Assembly: GCA_037130015.1 (NCBI GenBank)
Contig: JBAXTU010000030.1
Location: 1 to 7,824, forward strand
Source of the DNA: JBAXTU01 sp037130015
GTDB taxonomy: Bacteria; Patescibacteriota; Patescibacteriia; 2-01-FULL-39-33
Direction: 5' to 3'
Length of the DNA: 7,824 nt
Part shown: piece after piece, positions 1 to 5,768 of the stretch
Position numbering within the stretch: position 1 is the first letter of the stretch
How the letters are laid out: each line of letters begins with the position of its first letter
Translations under genes and position numbers: made by a program
The notes under the pieces: model-generated
What the model was told of the DNA's origin: nothing
Seen by the model: the letters and a program-made list of their open reading frames with translations, nothing else
Databases searched by the model: none

Positions 1-3000
1 AGAGCACATCGGCTCTGGCCATAATAGCGCGATTGTGAGTGATGACCACAAACTGAGTATGATGAGATAATTCTTCAATAATGTCGCTGAACTTGGTTGA
101 ATTACTTTCATCAAGCGCCGCATCAACTTCATCAAACAAAACAAACGGCGAAGGATTGTTGGAAATAATAGCACAAATGAGCGCCAAGGCGGTCATGGTT
201 TTTTCTCCTCCGGACAATACAGAAATATTTTTTATTTTTTTACCTGGCGGACAAACTTCAATATCAATACCCATATTGGCCAAAAATGATCTGTCTTCTG
301 GATGAATAATTTTCTTTTCTTTTTCTTCCACATTTTTTTCTGCTTCGGCCTCTGTTTCTGGTTGTTGTTCACCAATAGGTAAACCACTAATTTCTTCGCG
401 GATAATTTCCGCTTCGGTTTGCTCATCTTGCTTTTGAGTCAAAGTCAATTTAGCTGTTCCACCTTCAAATAATTTTTTAAAATATCTGGTAAAATCAGAA
501 TTTATTTTTTTGAATTCTTCTTCAAATTGTTTTTTAATTAATTTATCAAGTTCCAAAACAATTTTTTCTAGTCCATGAATGGCTATATCCAAATCCGTAC
601 TTTGTTGTTTCAAAAATTCAAACCGCTGACTCACATCTTCATATTCTTTTTCAATTTCCGGATCAATACCACCAATCAACTCTAATTGTTTTTTACACTT
701 GTCAATTTTAACTTTAAACTCTTCCAAATCAACTTCGCTAATATCAACTGAATTTTTTGGAGAATAATCTTCGCCCAAATCTTCTTTCATGGCAATAAAA
801 GTGTCTTCTTTTTTGGTTTCAATTTTGGCCAGTTCAATTTTAACTTCATTAAGCGTGGCCACAACAGTATTAAGCTGATTTTGCGATTCATAAATTTCTT
901 GCTGAATGGCAAAAATCTCCCGTCGCTTTTCTTCTTCCTTGGAATTAAATTGATCCATCTTTTCCCTGACCGCTGATATTTTTTTATCCAAATCTTGAAT
1001 TTGTTTTTCTAATTCTTCTTTTTTAACTTTCAAATTCTTGAAATATTCATCTTGCTGAGCCGGTGTCAGTTGACCTTCATTAATTTCTTCTTGAATTTTT
1101 ATTTTTTCTTTTTTAAACGCCAACAATTCTTGGCTTAAACCGGTTATTTGATTATTTTCAACTTGAAGATTAATTTTAATTTCCGAAAGCTGAGATTGAA
1201 AAGTTTCTTTGGCCTTATATTGATTTTCTATTTTCACTTTCAACTCAGATATCTGTCTCATTTTTTCTTCTTGCGAATACAAATCCTTGTCTTCAATTTG
1301 TGACCAACGCAAAAATTCTTTTTTTCTGTAGCCACCTTTCATCACGCCTGATTTTTCTAACAAATCACCATCTAGTGTCACCATTCTTTCTCGGCCAATA
1401 CCAATATCCTTGGCGTCATCAATAGTTTTAACGACAAGAGTAGAACCAAAAATCTGTTCAAAAACTTTTTGAAATTTATTATCATACTGCACCAAATTAA
1501 TAGCCAAATCAATCACGCCATTTTCTCTGCTCATTGCCTGAGCTTCATGACTAATCGGATAACTGCTTAGTTTATTTAATGGAAAAAAAGTGACAGAACC
1601 AAGCCGATTGTCTTTGAGATAATTAATGCATTTCACCGCAATTTCATCAGTCGCCACCACAATAGCACTTAAACGATTTCCAGCTACCGAAGACAAAGCC
1701 GATTCATAACTTTTATTTATTTTTCCCACATCACTGACAGTACCATAAATACCTGCTATTTCTGTTTTTAATTTTAAAACTGCCTTAACAGACCCATAAG
1801 AATAATTTATTTTGCCACCGTTTTTTTGATTGTAATATTCATCCTGAATAATCTGCAAATTATTTTGCAAGACTGTCAATTCATCATTCAATTTATGGAC
1901 GGCTGGTTCTTTTTCTTTCAAATCTCTTTCAAAATTACTAACCTTACTTTGAATTTTTTTAATTTCCACTTCAGTTTGCCGAATTTTTTCTTCAATTTCA
2001 TCTTTACGATTTTCTAGCCAAGTCAAATTTTGTTTGCCGGCTTTAGTATATTCCACTTCCATTTTACCTTTGACCACAGTCAAATCTTTTAGAATATTAT
2101 TTTTTTCCACCGACAAACTATCTGAATTTTCTTGCAGTTTATTAAATTCCTGACTGCGATCATTTTCTTGACCAAATTTATTAAGTCTTTCTTGCAACTG
2201 TTCCAATTTCAAATTAATGGTTTGCCTTTGTTTTTCATGTAGATTATATGAGAGCGCGTGCTGTTCATAATTTACACCCAAATCAGACCAAATTTTACCA
2301 TAATATTTCAATTGCAATTCGTGTAGTTCTTTTTCTATTTCTTGTCTTTGACGCAATTTATTCACTTGTCTAGTCAAAGATTTTAAGCGCGGTTCTAATT
2401 CCACTAATAAAACATTAGCTTGTTCAATATTTTCTCTGGATCTTTTTAATTTATTAACACTCTTGTCGCGTTTGATTTGGTATTGTTTAATGCCAGTTGC
2501 TTCATCAAAAAATTCTTTTCTCTCAGCACTGGAATAATTAACAATTTTATCAACCATGCCTTGGCCGATAATACTATAAGTGTTTTGTCCAAAACTAGCT
2601 TTGGCTAGTAGCATTAAAATATCAAATAACCGAACTTGATTTTTATTAAGCAAATAATCAGAAGCGCCATCTTGATATAATTTTCTAGTAATAACAATTT
2701 CTGAATAATCAATTTCAGATGAGCCATCTTCATTATTTAAATAAAGAGAAACCTCGGCCATACCCAAGCGAGCCTTACCAGCCGAGCCAGCAAAAATAAT
2801 ATCTGTTGCTTTTTTACCGCGTAGTAATTTTAGTGACTGTTCACCAAGCACCCAACGCACAGCATCAACTACATTAGATTTACCACTGCCATTTGGGCCA
2901 ACAATAGTTGTAATACCACAAGAAGCCTTTTCTTTGCCCTTTTCCGGCGAGGGAAATTCTAAAACCGTCTTTTGGGCAAAAGATTTAAAACCTTGAAGTT

Positions 3001-3019
3001 CAATTCTTTGTAAATACAT
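1..3019 (-). CDS. smc: Chromosome partition protein SMC, C-terminus cut by window edge
   Basis: ATP-dependent SMC ATPase that compacts and segregates the chromosome, normally with ScpA and ScpB. One open frame of 1006 codons runs from the ATG at 3017-3019 to the left edge (last full codon 2-4). I read it in phase at the start, middle and end. The N-terminal head has MYLQRIELQGFKSF and Walker A GPNGSGKS at residues 41-48. The first coiled-coil arm spans about 165-400. The globular hinge spans about 405-560 (IAGIYGTVSDV, RLSAIVVATDEIA, GSVTFFPLNKL). The second arm spans about 565-850. The C-terminal head has the ABC signature LSGGEK (935-940), Walker B and D-loop FDEVDAALDE (962-971), and ITHNRAIMARAD near the edge. 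The hinge is SMC-type with no CxxC zinc hook, so it is not Rad50/SbcC. Oddities are arms shorter than in B. subtilis SMC (1186 residues), about 10 extra residues before Walker A (Lys47 versus Lys37), and about 50 charged residues at 866-916. No Shine-Dalgarno precedes the ATG. Confidence 0.96.
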   Translation of the reverse strand, partial: MYLQRIELQGFKSFAQKTVLEFPSPEKGKEKASCGITTIVGPNGSGKSNVVDAVRWVLGEQSLKLLRGKKATDIIFAGSAGKARLGMAEVSLYLNNEDGSSEIDYSEIVITRKLYQDGASDYLLNKNQVRLFDILMLLAKASFGQNTYSIIGQGMVDKIVNYSSAERKEFFDEATGIKQYQIKRDKSVNKLKRSRENIEQANVLLVELEPRLKSLTRQVNKLRQRQEIEKELHELQLKYYGKIWSDLGVNYEQHALSYNLHEKQRQTINLKLEQLQERLNKFGQENDRSQEFNKLQENSDSLSVEKNNILKDLTVVKGKMEVEYTKAGKQNLTWLENRKDEIEEKIRQTEVEIKKIQSKVSNFERDLKEKEPAVHKLNDELTVLQNNLQIIQDEYYNQKNGGKINYSYGSVKAVLKLKTEIAGIYGTVSDVGKINKSYESALSSVAGNRLSAIVVATDEIAVKCINYLKDNRLGSVTFFPLNKLSSYPISHEAQAMSRENGVIDLAINLVQYDNKFQKVFEQIFGSTLVVKTIDDAKDIGIGRERMVTLDGDLLEKSGVMKGGYRKKEFLRWSQIEDKDLYSQEEKMRQISELKVKIENQYKAKETFQSQLSEIKINLQVENNQITGLSQELLAFKKEKIKIQEEINEGQLTPAQQDEYFKNLKVKKEELEKQIQDLDKKISAVREKMDQFNSKEEEKRREIFAIQQEIYESQNQLNTVVATLNEVKIELAKIETKKEDTFIAMKEDLGEDYSPKNSVDISEVDLEEFKVKIDKCKKQLELIGGIDPEIEKEYEDVSQRFEFLKQQSTDLDIAIHGLEKIVLELDKLIKKQFEEEFKKINSDFTRYFKKLFEGGTAKLTLTQKQDEQTEAEIIREEISGLPIGEQQPETEAEAEKNVEEKEKKIIHPEDRSFLANMGIDIEVCPPGKKIKNISVLSGGEKTMTALALICAIISNNPSPFVLFDEVDAALDESNSTKFSDIIEELSHHTQFVVITHNRAIMARADVL

Positions 3020-3047
3020 GAAGTGGGGGAAATATTTATCAACCTTA

Positions 3048-3076
3048 ATTTTAACAAATTATCATAAATTTAACAA
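3048..3076 (-). promoter_or_regulatory. Candidate sigma-70-type promoter for smc
   Basis: On the minus strand, TTGTTA (3071-3076, 4/6 to the -35 consensus) and TAAAAT (3048-3053, 5/6 to the -10 consensus) are separated by exactly 17 bp. Transcription would start near 3041, giving a leader of about 20 nt before the smc ATG. The -35 overlaps the U-tract of the upstream gene's terminator. The assignment rests on motif match and position only. Confidence 0.5.
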
Positions 3077-3109
3077 AAAAATAAAAGAAGAGGGTTTTAT
3101 TCCTCTTCT
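3075..3109 (-). terminator. Rho-independent terminator of the phosphoesterase gene
   Basis: Read on the minus strand, an 8-bp perfect stem (AGAAGAGG with CCTCTTCT, plus 3102-3109 pairing 3086-3093) closes an 8-nt loop. The stem is followed at once by TTTATTTTTTTG. It begins 20 nt after the phosphoesterase stop codon. The T-run lies only on the minus-strand side, which fixes the orientation. Confidence 0.85.
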
Positions 3110-3129
3110 GTTGTGTAATTTTATACTTT

Positions 3130-4227
3130 TTAACCAAGTGATGGTAGGGGATCAACAGGCACATGACCAAAAGTTATTTCAAACCTGGGCACACAGATGG
3201 TGGCGAAGTTATGATCAGGTAAAACACAGCCAGGATTAATAATGCGCACTTGCTGGCCCTCAACATACAAAGCCTCATTAGTGAAACCACACAAAACAAA
3301 ACTGGTTTCCGGATATTTACGACGAATCTCCATGGAAAATTTATCCATAGCATATTCACTTTGTTTTAAAAAATCCAAACCCAAATCAAGTTGGACATAA
3401 AAATGATAACCGCGATAGTCTATTATTGGACTTTGGTTATTAATTTTATGCCAATTATCAGGCGCTGATTTAAAACCAGCCAATTGATCAATTCGCAAAT
3501 TGAAAAATACTTCAAATTCAGACAATTCTGGCCGGCCAACATCATTAAGTGAAATATTACCACAATGAATAATGGCTCTGACTGCTCGTTGATTAAATTC
3601 ATCTCTAAGCCTGGCCCAAAACATTGGATCCAGCCTGGAGACATTCAAACTGTCTGAAATCACAGCAATTGTGAAGGTTTCTTCTTGAGGTGTCACCGGT
3701 AAAATCCGGCTAAAAACCACTTGATCCAAATCCGGATAAACAATAGCATATTCATAACCCCAATTAAGCGAATCCTCCACCGCTCCGGGGTTAACAAAAT
3801 TTACCAATTTACCCTGTTTGTAAGTTTGAAAATGGGTATGCCCACCAAATAACCAACGCAAACCATCAGCATCGTGACGCAATTCTTGCAAAGTAGCATT
3901 GAAATCATCTTCTGCTTTAAGCAAAAATTCAAATGGACGTTTGTGGCCAGCATAGACTTTTGGATCACAATCAACAATTCTTTTACCAGGAAAAGTAAAT
4001 TGCCAGCCTTCTGGTGGTTCTTTGTAATCTTCCTTACCAACCTGAGTATCAACTACCGCACAAATAACAGGAATTCCTCCAAAAAGTTCCGGCTTAATGT
4101 GTTCAGGTTCAATATCACCCATGTGAAATATTTGAGTGACACCCCGTTCCTTAAACTGTTTGATAATATAAGGCAAAGCCTTCATTTTATCTTTGTGAGT
4201 ATCGGAAAGTAATCCCCAAATCTTCAT
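3130..4227 (-). CDS. Tandem YfcE/MJ0936-like metallophosphoesterase, second domain degenerate
   Basis: A 365-residue protein built from two copies of the small calcineurin-type phosphoesterase fold. YfcE and MJ0936 relatives are usually a single domain of about 160-185 residues and hydrolyse phosphodiesters; the substrate here is unknown. The N-terminal domain (1 to about 175) keeps motif I SDTH (Asp9, His11), motif II MGD (Asp38), motif V GGHTH (His130, His132) and the following NPG (146-148). The usual GN[CH]D of motif III is not evident; AVVDTQ (58-62 region) stands in its place. Motif IV reads AGH rather than HGH. The C-terminal domain (about 186-365) repeats the pattern with ligands lost: SDSLN for SDTH, CGN for CGD, and CGFTN for CGHTH, with INPG (330-333) kept. 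The start at 4225-4227 is chosen because AAAGGA lies 9 nt upstream. The longer GTG start at 4287 falls inside a terminator hairpin and upstream of the predicted transcript start. The gene lies between dnaN and smc with its own promoter and terminator. Confidence 0.85.
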   Translation of the reverse strand: MKIWGLLSDTHKDKMKALPYIIKQFKERGVTQIFHMGDIEPEHIKPELFGGIPVICAVVDTQVGKEDYKEPPEGWQFTFPGKRIVDCDPKVYAGHKRPFEFLLKAEDDFNATLQELRHDADGLRWLFGGHTHFQTYKQGKLVNFVNPGAVEDSLNWGYEYAIVYPDLDQVVFSRILPVTPQEETFTIAVISDSLNVSRLDPMFWARLRDEFNQRAVRAIIHCGNISLNDVGRPELSEFEVFFNLRIDQLAGFKSAPDNWHKINNQSPIIDYRGYHFYVQLDLGLDFLKQSEYAMDKFSMEIRRKYPETSFVLCGFTNEALYVEGQQVRIINPGCVLPDHNFATICVPRFEITFGHVPVDPLPSLG

Positions 4228-4236
4228 AACACACGA

Positions 4237-4242
4237 TCCTTT
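4237..4242 (-). promoter_or_regulatory. Ribosome binding site deciding the phosphoesterase start
   Basis: AAAGGA on the minus strand, followed by 9 nt before the ATG at 4227. It is the only convincing Shine-Dalgarno-like site before any of the six genes in the window, and it supports the 365-residue form over the 385-residue one. Confidence 0.7.
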
Positions 4243-4275
4243 CTTTGATTTTGTAATGAACAGCCAATAACTACT

Positions 4276-4301
4276 AAAAAATACCACTTTCGTGGTATTT
4301 T
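4276..4301 (-). terminator. Rho-independent terminator of dnaN
   Basis: Perfect 10-bp inverted repeat AAAATACCAC with GTGGTATTTT around a GAAA tetraloop (minus strand), starting 20 nt after the dnaN stop codon. The stem's own TTTT and two further T residues form the U-tract. The repeat is symmetric, so weak termination on the plus strand is possible, but no converging gene exists there. It overlaps a promoter (4278-4306). Confidence 0.8.
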
Positions 4302-4306
4302 GTCAA
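4278..4306 (-). promoter_or_regulatory. Candidate promoter of the phosphoesterase, nested in the dnaN terminator
   Basis: On the minus strand, a perfect TTGACA (4301-4306) is followed after exactly 17 bp by TATTTT (4278-4283, 4/6). Transcription would start near 4271, giving a leader of about 44 nt. The whole spacer is the terminator hairpin, so the inverted repeat could equally serve as an operator. The same TATTTT -10 with 17-bp spacing occurs in the rpmH promoter. Confidence 0.55.
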
Positions 4307-4321
4307 CTATTTAACAATTAT

Positions 4322-5452
4322 TTATTGCCTAATTGGCATAATTATATACACATAATCATCTTTTTCCTTTGGTTTAATAACAGCTGGGTTATTACCTTCA
4401 GTTAATTCCATAATCACTTTTTCACTACTAATATTTTGCAAACCATCCAATAAATATCTGTAATTTAACACAATTATATTATCATTTCCTTCTAAACTTA
4501 TCTCTACATTTGAAGTATTTTCACCTGTTTGCGCTGATGAAGATGTAATAACTACCTCTTTTTTTTGTGAATTAAAATCCAATTTTATATCATAAATACC
4601 ACTTTTTGTGAATAAACTAGCAGTTTTTACAGCTTTTACTAAATTATTAATATCTATTTCAACTTTTGTTTTTTGGGTGGTGGGAATAATTTGAGTATAA
4701 TCTGGATATTGACCTTCAATTAATCTAGAAATTAAATCAACTCCGCCATAAGAGAACATAATTTGATTTTCTGATAGGTAAATTTCAATATTTTCCGTGT
4801 CATCAAAACCAACATCATCTTTAAAAGATCCTAAAATCCTAGATATTTCTTGCAAAGTACGCACAGGGATAATAATCTTTTTTTCTTCTTGTTGATTATT
4901 TTCTGCTAATTTTAGCTTTTTTTCTGCTAAACGATAACTATCTGTAGCTGCTAAAATTAATTCATTTTCGCTAAATTTAGCAAAAACACCAGATATTTCT
5001 GGCCTAGACTCTGAATTTGAAGCTGCAAAAATAACTTCAGACAAACCTTGTTTAAATTCTTTAGCATTAATAATATATGGATTTTTTTTATCTATTTTAG
5101 GAATAATAGGAAATTCAGTGGCTAATTGCCCCTTAACTTTGGTTTTTTGATTTTGACATTCAATACGCAAATCTCCATCAACAACCTCCAAATCAATTCT
5201 TTCTTTTGGAAGAAGTGAAATAAAATCACTAATAAGTTTGGCTTCTACTGCAAATTCTCCATCTGTTTCCACTTTGCCACGAATATTAACTGTCAAACCT
5301 ATTTCCAAATTAGTGGTAATAAGCGTGATTATTTTATCTTCAACCTTAACCAATATATTTGAAAGGATTGGTAGATTGGAATTCTTAGCGGCTATATGGC
5401 TGGCAATGCCCAGTCCGAGATTTAGATTCTCTTGGGTACAGGAAATTTTCAT
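4322..5452 (-). CDS. dnaN: DNA polymerase III subunit beta (sliding clamp)
   Basis: Ring-shaped processivity clamp that tethers the replicative polymerase and other clamp-binding proteins to DNA. The 376 residues match the usual length of about 366-380. The three clamp domains are visible in order: LPILSNILVKV (28-37) and VETDGEFAVEA (61-71) in domain 1; SRPEISGVFAKF (149-160) and LAATDSYRLAEKKL (167-180) in domain 2; FTKSGIYDIKLDF (281-293), LNYRYLLDGL (329-338) and the C-terminal IMPIRQ (371-376) in domain 3. TDSYRL (170-175) and MPIR line the hydrophobic cleft that binds clamp-interaction peptides in characterised homologues (TDGHRL and MPMR in E. coli). The start gives the standard MKISC beginning. 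No Shine-Dalgarno is present; the 30 nt before the ATG are almost all A/T. It lies downstream of dnaA on the same strand after a 312-bp gap and ends in a strong terminator. It looks more AT-rich than the phosphoesterase gene. Confidence 0.98.
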   Translation of the reverse strand: MKISCTQENLNLGLGIASHIAAKNSNLPILSNILVKVEDKIITLITTNLEIGLTVNIRGKVETDGEFAVEAKLISDFISLLPKERIDLEVVDGDLRIECQNQKTKVKGQLATEFPIIPKIDKKNPYIINAKEFKQGLSEVIFAASNSESRPEISGVFAKFSENELILAATDSYRLAEKKLKLAENNQQEEKKIIIPVRTLQEISRILGSFKDDVGFDDTENIEIYLSENQIMFSYGGVDLISRLIEGQYPDYTQIIPTTQKTKVEIDINNLVKAVKTASLFTKSGIYDIKLDFNSQKKEVVITSSSAQTGENTSNVEISLEGNDNIIVLNYRYLLDGLQNISSEKVIMELTEGNNPAVIKPKEKDDYVYIIMPIRQ

Positions 5453-5480
5453 ATTAGTTAATAGATAGCTTAGTTATATA

Positions 5481-5486
5481 ATTATA
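5481..5486 (-). promoter_or_regulatory. Possible -10 element for dnaN
   Basis: A perfect TATAAT on the minus strand lies 29 nt before the dnaN ATG. No recognisable -35 exists at 16-18 bp spacing. In sequence this AT-rich, a TATAAT by chance is likely, so this is a weak call. Confidence 0.3.
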
Positions 5487-5490
5487 TATT

Positions 5491-5508
5491 TAATAATACT
5501 ATTAATAG
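5491..5508 (+). other. DnaA-trio-like run of six TAN triplets
   Basis: On the plus strand the triplets are TAA, TAA, TAC, TAT, TAA, TAG, directly abutting AGTTGATAA (5509-5517), the reverse complement of the box-like TTATCAACT. In B. subtilis, the basal unwinding system has DnaA boxes next to repeated 3'-GAT-5' (5'-TAG-3') trios that DnaA binds as single strand. Here all six triplets have T-A at positions 1 and 2, and four fit TA(A/G). The GC-rich spacer of the B. subtilis element is missing. This is an inference by pattern. Confidence 0.4.
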
Positions 5509-5517
5509 AGTTGATAA
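5509..5517 (-). promoter_or_regulatory. DnaA-box-like site TTATCAACT
   Basis: Read on the minus strand, it matches 7 of 9 positions of TTATCCACA (differences at positions 6 and 9). The identical 9-mer occurs on the plus strand at 5650-5658, which hints at a lineage-specific box variant. It lies next to the TAN-triplet run and upstream of dnaN. Confidence 0.4.
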
Positions 5518-5637
5518 GTGAATAAGTATTTGGCAATTTATTATTTACTTTGATTTTTTTGAATTATTTTAAATTATTTATGTTAATAACTTCTGAACAG
5601 TATGATTATTAAAGTGTGTATGAATTTGGAATTTTTC

Positions 5638-5671
5638 AAATCAACTTTTTTATCAACTTTTATTTTAACTT
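5638..5671 (+). repeat. Three AACTT elements spaced 12 nt apart
   Basis: AAATCAACTT, TATCAACTTT and TTTTAACTT place their AAC cores at 5643-5645, 5655-5657 and 5667-5669, exactly 12 nt apart. The middle unit contains the box-like TTATCAACT (5650-5658). A related TTATTAACT at 5681-5689 is out of this phase. They could be low-affinity initiator sites, or AT-rich coincidence. Confidence 0.35.
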
Positions 5672-5735
5672 ATTAATTAGTTATTAACTTTCTTTTTTTA
5701 TTTTCTCACCAGCTTATTCAAAAGATATAAATAAT

Positions 5736-5768
5736 TTATCTACAACTTATCCCACTGTTATACGTTAA
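5736..5768 (+). repeat. Three TTAT-headed elements phased at 11 bp, candidate DnaA-box array
   Basis: TTATCTACAAC (5736), TTATCCCACTG (5747) and TTATACGTTAA (5758) are head-to-tail 11-mers with no gap. The first 9 bases of unit 1 differ from TTATCCACA at one position; unit 2 matches positions 1-6; unit 3 keeps TTAT. The 11-bp period puts all three near one face of the helix, as in tandem DnaA sites. Unit 3 overlaps the dnaA stop codon. Confidence 0.45.

Larger units (their letters stand above)
5453..5764. other. Candidate replication origin (oriC) between dnaA and dnaN
   Basis: A 312-bp region without a gene. By hand count 5461-5760 has 55 G/C of 300 (18%), with a minimum of 7/60 at 5521-5580, a plausible unwinding region. 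It contains DnaA-box-like 9-mers (5509-5517 minus, 5650-5658 plus, 5681-5689 plus, 5736-5744 plus), an 11-bp phased TTAT triplet at 5736-5768, and a TAN-triplet run at 5491-5508. None of the boxes is a perfect TTATCCACA. Position between dnaA and dnaN is a known oriC location in other bacteria. It must also hold the dnaN promoter. No hairpin terminator for dnaA was seen. Confidence 0.6.

Noticed and set aside
81..426. Short open frames of 60-75 codons at 81-305 (plus) and 232-426 (minus)
   Set aside because: Both lie wholly inside smc in other frames; the smc frame there encodes the ABC signature and Walker B region.
200..3000. Plus-strand T-runs within smc as terminators
   Set aside because: They are antisense images of Lys AAA-rich coiled-coil codons and have no preceding GC stem.
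1..3019. Frameshifted or broken smc
   Set aside because: The frame is continuous at every point checked from the ATG to the edge, with hinge, signature and Walker B in phase; only the last few dozen codons are missing because the window ends.
3018..4212. Open frames at 3018-3239 and 3874-4212 (plus) and several short minus-strand ones inside the phosphoesterase gene
   Set aside because: They overlap the phosphoesterase frame, have no recognisable motif or start signal, and read like shadow translations.
1..4227. SbcD-SbcC (Mre11-Rad50) nuclease pair, since a metallophosphoesterase precedes an SMC-family ATPase
   Set aside because: The ATPase has a globular SMC hinge and no CxxC zinc hook, the phosphoesterase is YfcE-like and lacks the SbcD capping region, and a terminator and promoter separate the genes.
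4228..4287. Twenty-codon N-terminal extension of the phosphoesterase from a GTG start
   Set aside because: The GTG lies in the dnaN terminator hairpin and upstream of the predicted transcript start; the ATG at 4227 has the only good ribosome binding site and begins with the conserved first strand MKIWGLLSDTH.
5576..5690. GTTAATAAC (5582-5590) and GTTATTAAC (5680-5688) as an operator pair
   Set aside because: Both are odd-centred A/T palindromes easily expected by chance at this base composition, with no promoter at fitting distance.
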